Virus record (IMG/VR): IMGVR_UViG_3300009374_000591
Span: 1 to 38,352 of that record
DNA: 38,352 nt
Direction: 5' to 3' (one strand)
From: a virus
Shown here: in pieces, positions 31,285 to 38,352 of the stretch
How the letters are laid out: each line of letters opens with the position of its first letter
How positions within the stretch are numbered: position 1 is the stretch's first letter
The notes under the pieces: model-generated
Databases searched by the model: none
What the model saw: only the letters and a program-made list of their open reading frames with translations
Told to the model about the DNA's origin: nothing
Position numbers and translations under genes: made by a program

Positions 31285-31301
31285 ATATTTATGTATAGAA
31301 T
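31285..31301 (+). promoter_or_regulatory. Candidate promoter motif, third copy
   Basis: ATATTTATGTATAGAAT resembles the sequences at 25200 and 27334. It lies 38 bp before the homing endonuclease start and just after the first half of the interrupted transferase. Confidence 0.3.
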
Positions 31302-31322
31302 AGCAAGGAAGGATTTGTATAA

Positions 31323-32273
31323 ATGACCAACAAAAGAAAGTGCCCTAAATGTTTAATTGATATTGAATATAAGTCAAAATATGATATGCTTCGTGCGGAT
31401 AGAAAAAAAGCCCTGTGCAGAAAATGCTGTAAATTAGGGAGAAAGAGAAAATACCTAAAAGATTATGTATGGGAAAGAACATGCCCTGATTGTGATAAAG
31501 TAATTAAATATAAGTCAAAATTTGGATATAATGAAGCCATTAAAAAAAACAGAAAGTGCGTTAAATGCGGATGCGGGCATTTCAGGGGGCAGACTAAAGA
31601 GACAAATAGAACTTTGAAAGAAAAAGCTGAAAAGCTGTCACAAACAATGAAAGAGCACCGAAAAAATAATCCCCCATGGAATAAAGGTCTTACAAAAGAG
31701 ACGAGCGACATAATAGCAGAAATGGCAAAAAATCATAAGGGGTTTAAACATACGGAAGAGACTAAAGAAATTATAAGGCAAGCTTCAATAAAGCATTGGA
31801 AAGATGAAAGTTATAGAGAAAAAGTTATTGCAAATGCAACAATTGGTATTAGAAAATCGTATGCTGGGGGGAAGAGAAAACGCCCAATAAATAAGGATAC
31901 AAAACCGGAATTAGCAGTTGAAGCAGTACTTAAAGAGATGAAGATTAAGTATGTAAAGCAATATCCAATATATTCATCCTATCCGAGAACGAGAACAACA
32001 GTTAGATTTTATGATTTTTATTTATCAAAATATAATAAAATAATCGAAGTTCATGGAGACTACTGGCATGCTAATCCAAATAAATACCCCGACGAATCTA
32101 AATTAACAGATGTACAGCGACAAACTATATACAATGATTCGGATAAAATTAAAAGAGCCTTAGATGAAAATAAGCGAGTATATGTTATTTGGGAAGAAGA
32201 TACTAAAAATGAGGAGGTGTTATATGAAAAAATTAGTAAAATTTTACATTCCACTGATCAATTGGCCCTATGA
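31323..32273 (+). CDS. NUMOD3/Vsr-like homing endonuclease inserted in a glycosyltransferase gene
   Basis: Free-standing homing endonuclease. Two zinc-finger units at the N-terminus (CPKCLIDIEYKSKYDML with CRKCC; CPDCDKVIKYKSKFGY with CVKCGCG), then two NUMOD3-type DNA-binding motifs (PPWNKGLTKETSDIIAEM; HKGFKHTEETKEIIRQASI), then a Vsr-like nuclease: KPELAVEAVL, FYDFYLSKYNKIIEVHGDYW, HANPNKYPDESK and VYVIWEEDTKNEE. AAGGAAGG precedes ATG 31323. Its last 50 bases overlap the second half of the split transferase gene. GDYWHANPNKY is shared with the remnant inside the reductase intein locus. Confidence 0.85.
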   Translation: MTNKRKCPKCLIDIEYKSKYDMLRADRKKALCRKCCKLGRKRKYLKDYVWERTCPDCDKVIKYKSKFGYNEAIKKNRKCVKCGCGHFRGQTKETNRTLKEKAEKLSQTMKEHRKNNPPWNKGLTKETSDIIAEMAKNHKGFKHTEETKEIIRQASIKHWKDESYREKVIANATIGIRKSYAGGKRKRPINKDTKPELAVEAVLKEMKIKYVKQYPIYSSYPRTRTTVRFYDFYLSKYNKIIEVHGDYWHANPNKYPDESKLTDVQRQTIYNDSDKIKRALDENKRVYVIWEEDTKNEEVLYEKISKILHSTDQLAL

Positions 32274-32454
32274 TTATCAATCAAGGATACATAAAAACAG
32301 GCCCAATATTAGATGGGAGGGAGCAGTACATGAAACTCTAACTGGATATAATATTTTTTCTCATTTCCCAGCAGAGGAAGATTATTGTATTGTTCATCCA
32401 AAGAAGATTGATAAGCAAGAACAACAAAATGAATTTTATGAGACGATAATATGA
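32224..32454 (+). CDS. Glycosyltransferase family 2, C-terminal part
   Basis: Starts at ATG 32224 with a strong GAGGAGGTG about 6 nt upstream, inside the end of the endonuclease gene. Reads MKKLVKFYIPLINWPYDYQS, RIHKNRPNIRWEGAVHETLT, FSHFPAEEDYCIVHPKKIDK: the typical end of phage family 2 transferases (W-x-x-x-VHE, P-A-x-E, HPK). With the half at 30760-31281 it would rebuild one enzyme with little loss. Whether the two polypeptides associate is unknown. It overlaps the epimerase gene by ATGA. Confidence 0.75.
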   Translation: MKKLVKFYIPLINWPYDYQSRIHKNRPNIRWEGAVHETLTGYNIFSHFPAEEDYCIVHPKKIDKQEQQNEFYETII

Positions 32455-33299
32455 AAATAATAGTAACAGGTGGTGCTGGATTTATTGGTACTAATTTAAT
32501 AAAAAGATTGCTAACAGATAATCATAGAGTAGTATCATTGGATAACTATAGTACAGGTAAAAAAGAAAATGAACAAGAAGGATGTCGATATTTTGATGTT
32601 GATATTACTAAAGTTAAAGATTATTCATTTTTTATGGATAAAGCCAATGTAATATTTCATTTAGCTGCCTTAGCGAGAATACAACCCTCATTACAAAATC
32701 CAATAGAAACAATAGAAAATAATGTTAACGGTACATTAAATATATTAGAGTATGCCCGTGTAAATAATATAAAAGTTGTATATGCAGGCTCAAGTTCATT
32801 TCATCATGGGCTGTATAAAAGTCCCTATGCATGGTCAAAATATGGAGGAGAGGAATTATGTAAATTGTATAGTGAAGTGTATGGATTGAGCACTGTTATA
32901 TGTAGATTTTACAATGTATATGGTCCAAATCAATTAGAAGATGGGGATTATGCAACTGTATTAGGAATTTTTGAAAAGCAATATAGAAATCAAGGAGATT
33001 TAACAATAACTGGTGACGGAGAACAAAGAAGAGATTTTACTCACGTTGATGACATTGTTAGGGCCTTAGTAAAATGTTCTGATAAAACTTTTAATGCCGA
33101 TATATTTGAGTTAGGAAGCGGTGTAAATTATTCTATTAATGAAATTGCTGATATGTTTGGTGGGGAAAAGAAATATATTGCTGTAAGAAGGGGCGAATAT
33201 GATAGAACGTTGTGTGATTATTCCAAAGCTCAGTTAAAGTTAAATTGGAAACCCCAAAAAAATATAAAAGATTATATTAAGTTGATTATTAATGATTAA
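32451..33299 (+). CDS. NAD-dependent sugar epimerase/dehydratase (extended SDR)
   Basis: Acts on nucleotide-activated sugars. GGAGFIGTNLIKRLL (residues 7-21) is the NAD-binding fingerprint; SLDNYSTG binds the adenosine ribose. VIFHLAALARIQPSLQNP and GSSSFHHG contain the catalytic Ser region, and SPYAWSKYGGEEL holds the Y-x-x-x-K pair near residues 126-130. RFYNVYGPNQ and RRDFTHVDDI are UDP-glucose 4-epimerase/dehydratase family marks. At 282 aa it is slightly short. Supplies sugar donors for the neighbouring transferases; the exact sugar cannot be told. Confidence 0.85.
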   Translation: MKIIVTGGAGFIGTNLIKRLLTDNHRVVSLDNYSTGKKENEQEGCRYFDVDITKVKDYSFFMDKANVIFHLAALARIQPSLQNPIETIENNVNGTLNILEYARVNNIKVVYAGSSSFHHGLYKSPYAWSKYGGEELCKLYSEVYGLSTVICRFYNVYGPNQLEDGDYATVLGIFEKQYRNQGDLTITGDGEQRRDFTHVDDIVRALVKCSDKTFNADIFELGSGVNYSINEIADMFGGEKKYIAVRRGEYDRTLCDYSKAQLKLNWKPQKNIKDYIKLIIND

Positions 33300-34320
33300 A
33301 GTTAAAATTCAAAATCCAACAAAGGGTAGAAATGAGCCAACATTTAGACCATTCTTTTTTATAAAAGATATGTTAAAAAATTATAGTATAGATATTACAG
33401 ATTCAGATGATTATGATTTTTTATTTGTTGGTATGAATGATTTTATCAATAAAAAAATATCATTAAATGATAGTATAAATTGGGGGCTTGAAAACTTATC
33501 AAAAATAACGGGTGATTATTTTTTATTTGATGGTTCAGATTCAACATCTTTAATGGGAGCCTATGAAGTATTTGAACAGAGTGATGCCATTTATTTATTT
33601 AAGAATCAAAAACTAAAAAATAGAGAAGACTATAAAAAACCAACAGCATTTAATAAGTGGTTTTTTGGTGAAGGGAGTGATTTAGATTTAGGATATGATA
33701 TTTCAGTAGAGCAGTGGAATAGAATAAAGCTATCAGGGTTTAATCTCGGGTATTTATTACCTCAATATAAAAATACACAGCAGATTAAACAAGATAAACA
33801 AAATGACATTTGCGCTATATTTCAAGCAGAACATAAATACAATGAAGATCATGGCGTAAGAAACGATTTGCTGTATACAGAACATAGAAAAGAATTATGG
33901 ACTAAGCTCCAACCATTAAAGAGTAAATACAAAATGCTTACAGATAAATTGCCTTATGAAACTTACATTCGAAATTTATGGGATTCGAAAATATCTCTTT
34001 CACCTTTTGGAATGGGGGAGTTATGTTTTAGAGACTTCGAATCTATGCAATTTGGGACAATTATTTTGAAGCCAAATCAAGATGCTGTAAATACAATACC
34101 GAATATTTTTATTGATGGTGAAACTTATATTGGATGTAAACATGATTGGTCAGATATAGAAGAAAAAATTGAATATGTAATGAGTAATTTTAATGAATTG
34201 AACCAAGAACTTAATAATAATATTAGAAAAAAGTTTTTAGGGGCATATACTTATGAAAATTTATGTATGTATTGGTATGAAATGTTTAGCAGGTTAGAGG
34301 AAAAAATTACGAATGGTTAA
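33292..34320 (+). CDS. Glycosyltransferase-like protein, 342 aa
   Basis: Overlaps the epimerase by 8 bp. The N-terminal half has FLFVGMNDFINKK and GDYFLFDGSDSTSLMGAYEV. The C-terminal half contains SKISLSPFGMGELCFRDFES followed by MQFGTIILKPN, the pattern found at the donor site of GT-B-like capsule or lipopolysaccharide transferases (S-P-x-G-x-G-E-x-x-R-x-x-E-x-x-x-G). No signal peptide or membrane span. Likely another transferase of the surface-glycan set; the specificity is open. Confidence 0.65.
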   Translation: MIKVKIQNPTKGRNEPTFRPFFFIKDMLKNYSIDITDSDDYDFLFVGMNDFINKKISLNDSINWGLENLSKITGDYFLFDGSDSTSLMGAYEVFEQSDAIYLFKNQKLKNREDYKKPTAFNKWFFGEGSDLDLGYDISVEQWNRIKLSGFNLGYLLPQYKNTQQIKQDKQNDICAIFQAEHKYNEDHGVRNDLLYTEHRKELWTKLQPLKSKYKMLTDKLPYETYIRNLWDSKISLSPFGMGELCFRDFESMQFGTIILKPNQDAVNTIPNIFIDGETYIGCKHDWSDIEEKIEYVMSNFNELNQELNNNIRKKFLGAYTYENLCMYWYEMFSRLEEKITNG

Positions 34321-34729
34321 AATATATTCAAAAATAAACATAAATAAATTATTACATATTGTAGTTCGTAAAGAAGACGTTACTTTCGGAAGAACAGAGG
34401 TTGTTCCCGAAGAGCATTTTATTCAGTGTGCATTACTTAATATGGAAAAGGGTAAAACATTTAACCCACATAAACATATATGGAAATCAGGAGAAAAGTC
34501 ATGTATAGCACAGGAAAGCTGGGTTGTTGTACAAGGGAAAGTTAAGTGTATATTTTTCGATATGGACGATACTATTATACAAGAATTAATTTTGGGCCCA
34601 GGCGATGCTAGTTTTACATTAGAGGGCGGTCATACATATGAGATTTTACGGGACAAAACAATTGTCTATGAATATAAAACAGGACCTTATAAAGGACAAG
34701 AAAACGATAAGGAGTTCATAAATGATTAA
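34313..34729 (+). CDS. Cupin-fold protein, 138 aa
   Basis: Small beta-barrel protein. GKTFNPHKHIWK near residue 48 provides H-x-H metal ligands of cupin motif 1; SWVVVQGKVKCIFFDMDD is the G-containing strand, and LGPGDASFTLEGGHTYEIL with the second His is motif 2. In sugar gene clusters such proteins are often ketoisomerases, epimerases or sugar-binding modifiers. It overlaps both neighbours by 8 bp. The exact reaction is unknown. Confidence 0.72.
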   Translation: MVKIYSKININKLLHIVVRKEDVTFGRTEVVPEEHFIQCALLNMEKGKTFNPHKHIWKSGEKSCIAQESWVVVQGKVKCIFFDMDDTIIQELILGPGDASFTLEGGHTYEILRDKTIVYEYKTGPYKGQENDKEFIND

Positions 34730-35276
34730 AATTAATATGGGATGCGGCCAAAGAAATTTTGGCAAAGACTGGATTCATATCGATGGAGGTAGCTACCCCC
34801 ATTTAGACTTTAAAAATATATTCAGCCTACCATATAAAAATAATTCAGTTGATTTAATATATGCTTCACATCTTATCGAATATTTTGATAGAAAAGAAGT
34901 TAAGAGTGTATTGAAAGAATGGATTCGAACTTTAAGGCCTGGCGGAATTTTGAGATTAGCAGTTCCTGACTTTGAAGCGATAACGAAGTTATATAATTCG
35001 CAAAACGAAAACAAACGATTATATCCTTTAGAAACTTTTTTAGGTCCTTTATACGGTAAAATATTAATGAATGATGAGATTATATTTCATAAGACAGTTT
35101 ATGATTTTGAAAGTTTAAAATCTTTATTAGAAGAATTAGGCATGAAAAATATCGAAGAGTACGATTGGAGAGAAACAGAACATTCAGAATTTGATGATCA
35201 TTCTCAAGCATATATTCCTCACATGGACAAAGAAAATGGAACATTAATAAGTTTAAACGTAGAAGGAGTAAAATGA
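34722..35276 (+). CDS. SAM-dependent methyltransferase (class I), 184 aa
   Basis: INMGCGQRNFGKDWIHIDGG (residues 4-23) is the glycine-rich SAM motif I with the following acidic strand; SVDLIYASHLIEYFDRKEV is motif II and LRPGGILRLAVPDFEAITKL is motif III. This is the short Methyltransf_11-like form common in glycan clusters, so a sugar-methylating role is likelier than DNA methylation. No DPPY or PC motif is present. It overlaps the kinase gene by 4 bp. Confidence 0.82.
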   Translation: MIKINMGCGQRNFGKDWIHIDGGSYPHLDFKNIFSLPYKNNSVDLIYASHLIEYFDRKEVKSVLKEWIRTLRPGGILRLAVPDFEAITKLYNSQNENKRLYPLETFLGPLYGKILMNDEIIFHKTVYDFESLKSLLEELGMKNIEEYDWRETEHSEFDDHSQAYIPHMDKENGTLISLNVEGVK

Positions 35277-35677
35277 TACTTTGGTTTACTGGACAACCTG
35301 GTAGTGGTAAAACTACTTTGGCTAAAATTTTAATTGATAAATTACACAATTCTAAACATGTGCATATAGATGGAGATGATATAAGACGAGTGTTGGACAA
35401 TAAAGATTATTCGGAAAAGGGTCGTAAAGATAATATTCAATTCGCTATTAATATGGCAAAGGTAATGGAGTCTAAAGGTTATTTAGTTATAGTATCTTTA
35501 GTTTCACCTTATCGTGATTTGAGAATCGGAGAAATATTTTATCTTCATTCAGCACGAAAGCTGAGGAAAGGTTATCATGTTGATAACTTTGAACCACCTT
35601 TAAAGGATTTTACGGAAATAAATACAGATAAACCAATAGAGGAGTGTATAAATGAAATACTCAATGTTTGTGGGTAG
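35273..35677 (+). CDS. cysC: Adenylylsulfate (APS) kinase-like protein
   Basis: Predicted to phosphorylate APS to PAPS, the sulfate donor. Walker A is TGQPGSGKTTLAK (residues 6-18); HVHIDGDDIRRVLDNKDYSE and GRKDNIQFAINMAK match the APS-binding region of CysC, with VSLVSPYRDLR and KGYHVDNFEPP later. At 134 aa it is shorter than the typical 180-200 aa because of a short loop after SPYRDLR. It overlaps the nucleotidyltransferase by 26 bp; two sulfotransferase-like genes follow, which supports PAPS supply. Confidence 0.78.
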   Translation: MILWFTGQPGSGKTTLAKILIDKLHNSKHVHIDGDDIRRVLDNKDYSEKGRKDNIQFAINMAKVMESKGYLVIVSLVSPYRDLRIGEIFYLHSARKLRKGYHVDNFEPPLKDFTEINTDKPIEECINEILNVCG

Positions 35678-35999
35678 ATGGCAACCATGGCACAAGGGAC
35701 ACCAGTGGTTGATTGAACAACGATTGAAACTTGGTAAGAATGTTTTGATTTGTATTCGTGATATGATGCCAGATAAAAACAATCCATATACTTCAGAAGA
35801 AGTGTATAATATTATTAGTAAAGAATTAGAAGATTATATAAGGGTGGGACAAATAAAGGTTATGGTAATACCTGACATTGAATCAGTAAATTATGGTCGT
35901 GGAGTTGGGTATGAAATCATTGAACATCAGCCACCTGAAGATATAAAAAAGATATCAGCAACAGAGATAAGATCAGAAAAAATGAGTAACTTATCATGA
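35652..35999 (+). CDS. Nucleotidyltransferase of the HxGH family (NadM/cytidylyltransferase-like)
   Basis: MKYSMFVGRWQPWHKGHQWL has the H-x-G-H (HKGH, residues 14-17) motif; CIRDMMPDKNNPYTSEEVYN and ISATEIRS (about 103) complete the adenylyl/cytidylyl transferase signature. Only 115 aa, so a minimal domain. It lies between APS kinase and sulfotransferase genes: an ATP-sulfurylase-like role is an attractive guess, but the family also makes NAD and CDP-alcohols, so the substrate is unproven. GAGGAG precedes ATG 35652. Confidence 0.7.
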   Translation: MKYSMFVGRWQPWHKGHQWLIEQRLKLGKNVLICIRDMMPDKNNPYTSEEVYNIISKELEDYIRVGQIKVMVIPDIESVNYGRGVGYEIIEHQPPEDIKKISATEIRSEKMSNLS

Positions 36000-36565
36000 T
36001 ATCAGTTAACCATAAATTTGTATTCATTCATATAAATAAAACAGCTGGCACGAGTATAGAGAATGCTTTAAAGGTTTACGGTCATAAAAAAATCAGCAAT
36101 CCATCAACTGATATTAAATTTCAACATACCCAACATTTTAATCATGAAGAATATAAACTACACTTGGGTGAAGAATATAAAAATCATTATAAATTCACTG
36201 TAGTGAGGAATCCATGGGATAGAGTAGTGTCTTATTATCATAGCGGTGCCATCACAAACAATTTATCTTTTGGTGATTGGGTTGTCGATCGATACAAAAA
36301 TAATAATTTTTTAGATCATTTAAGGATGTATCAGCCTTGTACAGCATGGTTTGACTTGAATGATGTAGATTATATTCTTAAATTTGAAAATCTTTCGGAA
36401 GATTTTGAAAAAATATGTGAAATATTAAATTTAGAATGTGAATTGGGATTTCATAACGTAAATAAAAATAGAAATAAATATCAAGATTATTATGATGATG
36501 ATACAAGAATAATAATTGAAAATTTTTTTAAGAGTGATATAAATAAATTTAATTATAAATTTTAG
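35996..36565 (+). CDS. Sulfotransferase-like protein, 189 aa
   Basis: FVFIHINKTAGTSIENAL near residues 8-25 is the 5'-phosphosulfate loop of membrane-type carbohydrate sulfotransferases, and FTVVRNPWDRVVSYYHSG near 67-84 is the 3'-phosphate motif (R ... S). This strongly suggests PAPS-dependent transfer of sulfate to a sugar hydroxyl. No membrane anchor is present, unlike eukaryotic relatives. It overlaps the nucleotidyltransferase by 4 bp. Confidence 0.82.
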   Translation: MISVNHKFVFIHINKTAGTSIENALKVYGHKKISNPSTDIKFQHTQHFNHEEYKLHLGEEYKNHYKFTVVRNPWDRVVSYYHSGAITNNLSFGDWVVDRYKNNNFLDHLRMYQPCTAWFDLNDVDYILKFENLSEDFEKICEILNLECELGFHNVNKNRNKYQDYYDDDTRIIIENFFKSDINKFNYKF

Positions 36566-36576
36566 GAGAAAAAATT

Positions 36577-37323
36577 ATGGCAGAAATAATAAAAAAACAT
36601 AATCAAGGTAGACTATGGGAAATATCAGAACCTGGTTCATCAAATTTTGTGGAAGATAAATCTTTAGTTTCTGATATTTTAGATAAGTATAGAGATAATT
36701 TTCCTATGGTGTATGGTGTTCCTAGGAGTGGTTCAACATTAATTCGTAATATTTTAAATACTATATTTGATGGAAATATTGAAGTACAAAAACATTATTT
36801 TTTTAAAACTAATAATAAGGTTATTGTAGCTTATAGAGATTTCAGAGATAGCACGGCTTCTAACTGGAGAATAAATAAGGCTGGATTTGATAAAGAAGAA
36901 GATAAAAAAGTTGTAGGTTTTGATGAAATGTTAGATTCGGCTAATAGAATAAAGAGACAAGTTCATGATAATTTAAATCAATTTAAAGAATATTATAGTG
37001 ATGAAGCTCTGTTTATGTGTTATGAACAATATCATGAAGATTTTGATTTTTTATTGGACAAGTTAGAAAAATTTCTTGATATTAAGATTAAGCCTAAATT
37101 AAGAGAATTTATTAATAAAACATGGAATAAAAAAAGAATAAAACGCGTTTACAGTGATTCACTAGAAGCTTTTATGGGATATGATAAAGCTACTGAAATC
37201 CACGGTCAACACATATACAAGGGAGCTGTTGGGACATGGAAGGAATTTTTAGTAGAAGAAGATCATTGTAAAATGAATGAATTTTTTAAAGATGAACTGA
37301 AACATTGGGAATATACCAAATGA
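36577..37323 (+). CDS. Second sulfotransferase-like P-loop protein, 248 aa
   Basis: MVYGVPRSGSTLIRNILN near residues 44-61 is a PAPS loop of the P-R-S-G-S-T type; VIVAYRDFRDSTASNWRINK near 81-100 fits the 3'-phosphate motif (Y-R-D-x-R-D-x-x-x-S). It differs from the protein upstream, so two acceptors or positions may be sulfated. AGGAG is about 8 nt before ATG 36577. It could instead be a related kinase-like P-loop enzyme, but the R-D-x-R-D-S combination favours sulfotransferase. Confidence 0.72.
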   Translation: MAEIIKKHNQGRLWEISEPGSSNFVEDKSLVSDILDKYRDNFPMVYGVPRSGSTLIRNILNTIFDGNIEVQKHYFFKTNNKVIVAYRDFRDSTASNWRINKAGFDKEEDKKVVGFDEMLDSANRIKRQVHDNLNQFKEYYSDEALFMCYEQYHEDFDFLLDKLEKFLDIKIKPKLREFINKTWNKKRIKRVYSDSLEAFMGYDKATEIHGQHIYKGAVGTWKEFLVEEDHCKMNEFFKDELKHWEYTK

Positions 37324-37910
37324 GTTTTAAAGCTATTACAGATTTTGAAACCAAAATAGCAGAATATTTTAATTCACCTTATGCTGTTGCTGTAGATTGT
37401 TGTACACATGGAATAGAATTGTGTTTAAGACAGCAAAATATTAAATCAATTACAGTTCCTAAAAGAACTTATTTATCAGTTCCATTTTTAGCACAAAAAC
37501 TTGGTATTGAATTAAGATGGAAGGATGACAAATGGAAAGACTTTTATTGGATAGAAGACACTAATATCATTGATGCAGCTGTATTGTGGAAAGAAAATAG
37601 TTATATATCTGGAACTTTTATGTGTTTGAGTTTTCAGTTTCAAAAACATTTAAGTTTAGGTAGAGGTGGAATGATATTAACTGATAATAAAGAAACTGTA
37701 CTTGAACTTAAAAAAATGACTTATGATGGTAGATTGCCAGATGTTCCTTGGAGAAAGCAAAACATAAATACAATAGGGTACCATTATTACATGACACCAG
37801 AAACAGCTATGTTAGGGTTAAAGAAATTACCAGATGCTATTAAAACTAAACCAAGACAGTGGGTTGTGACGGATTGGCCCGATTTAACAAAAATGGAAGT
37901 CTTTAAATGA
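37320..37910 (+). CDS. DegT/DnrJ/EryC1-like aminotransferase domain, short form (196 aa)
   Basis: PLP-dependent sugar aminotransferase family. YFNSPYAVAVDCCTHGIELC near residue 15 resembles the entry motif (A-V-x-x-x-S/C-G-T-x-A-L), and CLSFQFQKHLSLGRGGMILT near residue 100 resembles S-F-x-x-x-K-x-x-x-x-G-x-G-G with the PLP-binding Lys. The usual length is ~370 aa, so the C-terminal half is absent. It may still bind sugar, act with another chain, or be a remnant. Start ATG 37320 overlaps the previous stop (ATGA). Confidence 0.62.
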   Translation: MSFKAITDFETKIAEYFNSPYAVAVDCCTHGIELCLRQQNIKSITVPKRTYLSVPFLAQKLGIELRWKDDKWKDFYWIEDTNIIDAAVLWKENSYISGTFMCLSFQFQKHLSLGRGGMILTDNKETVLELKKMTYDGRLPDVPWRKQNINTIGYHYYMTPETAMLGLKKLPDAIKTKPRQWVVTDWPDLTKMEVFK

Positions 37911-38352
37911 AAGCGATAGTTTTAAGTTGTGACAGATATCATCCCATGGCAAATCATATGGTGTTGAGCTATCAAAGTTTATGGCCCTCAAATAAATTTA
38001 AATTTTTAATTCCTTGGAATGATAAATTTCCAAATTCTATGAAAACTGATTTTAACGAAAAAGTAGATTTGATAAAAACACCCGTTGAATTTAAAAAAAC
38101 TATAAGTGGTTTATTGGATGGAATTCCTGATCATGAGTGGATATTTTGGTGCACTGATGATACATATCTTGCAAAAATTAACGAAGAGGAAGCAAATAAA
38201 ACTCACGAATTTGTTGAAAGTATTGACGATTCTGATATAATTGGAGTTACATTTGGTTATATACGACAAGTACCGCAAAATGTTGATATGAGTAATAGTA
38301 TTACTTATGAAAATTTAAAATATGTTAAACGAACTTATTTAACAAATCAATG
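37907..38352 (+). CDS. Glycosyltransferase-like protein, 5' part; runs off the window
   Basis: ATG 37907 overlaps the aminotransferase stop (ATGA); the frame is open to the end of the window (148 codons). It begins MKAIVLSCDRYHPMANHMVL, then FKFLIPWND and HEWIFWCTDDTYLAKINEEE, where the D-D after W-I-F-W-C-T resembles the D-x-D metal site of GT-A transferases. The 3' end lies outside, so length and start of a second domain are unknown. It fits the surface-glycan cluster. Confidence 0.55.
   Translation, partial: MKAIVLSCDRYHPMANHMVLSYQSLWPSNKFKFLIPWNDKFPNSMKTDFNEKVDLIKTPVEFKKTISGLLDGIPDHEWIFWCTDDTYLAKINEEEANKTHEFVESIDDSDIIGVTFGYIRQVPQNVDMSNSITYENLKYVKRTYLTNQ

Noticed and set aside
31282-32223. 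Group I intron between the two halves of the glycosyltransferase 2 gene
   Set aside because: Only about 40 nt separate the first half from the endonuclease ATG and the second half overlaps the endonuclease end; there is no space for an intron core.
27518-32273. The Vsr-like proteins as very-short-patch mismatch repair enzymes
   Set aside because: Zinc fingers, NUMOD3 motifs, position inside or between genes and absence of a cytosine methylase indicate homing endonucleases.
34722-35276. DNA methyltransferase
   Set aside because: Has class I SAM motifs but no DPPY/NPPY or PC catalytic motif; context is glycan synthesis.

Overview
The window is a contiguous piece of a large, AT-rich tailed-phage genome of the T4-like (myovirus) replication type. 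Every supported gene is on the + strand. Genes are densely packed, with ATGA/GTGA overlaps and AGGAG-type ribosome binding sites. The standard genetic code fits, and I see no host core genes, CRISPR array or canonical tRNA. The host cannot be named from the sequence.

Layout. (1) 1-4012: the C-terminal part of a family A DNA polymerase, two unrecognised phage proteins, a thioredoxin-fold protein with a repeated Pro-rich tail and a zinc-ribbon protein. (2) 4013-4279: the longest clear non-coding stretch, holding a predicted folded RNA with tRNA-like arms and an AU-rich leader with a 13-bp tandem repeat in front of the gp32-like ssDNA-binding protein. (3) 4280-14601: replication and recombination core: gp32, UvsX/RecA, 5'-3' exonuclease, gp41/DnaB helicase (intein with HNH domain), class II ribonucleotide reductase broken by a split intein with a decayed endonuclease between the halves, and a family B DNA polymerase broken exactly in catalytic motif C. 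(4) 14623-20018: a 7-deazaguanine cassette (queD, queE, dpdA-like, NadR-like ATPase, folE, queC). QueC carries a LAGLIDADG-type intein and lacks the four expected zinc-ligand cysteines. (5) 20002-25172: dCTP deaminase/dUTPase-like protein, sliding clamp gp45, clamp loader gp44 and gp62, Cas4/RecB-like nuclease, zinc ribbons and a SLOG-like protein. (6) 25173-38352: an accessory region of glycosyltransferases, small ribbon-helix-helix-like and membrane proteins, several Vsr/PD-(D/E)XK homing endonucleases or fragments, a sugar epimerase, cupin, methyltransferase, an apparent sulfate-activation and sulfotransfer set, and an aminotransferase.

How it works together. The replisome (helicase, clamp, loader, SSB, recombinase, polymerases) makes DNA. 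The NrdJ and Dcd-like enzymes supply dNTPs. FolE-QueD-QueE-QueC would make a 7-deazaguanine base that the DpdA-like transglycosylase would place in phage DNA, probably against host nucleases. The final third looks like synthesis or modification of a surface glycan with sugar, methyl and sulfate groups.

The most unusual property is the density of fractured genes: three inteins (one split), a glycosyltransferase 2 gene cut in two by a homing endonuclease, a motif-C 7-nt insertion in the polymerase and a 6-nt amber insertion in another glycosyltransferase. All family assignments come from reading motifs by eye; no database search was run.
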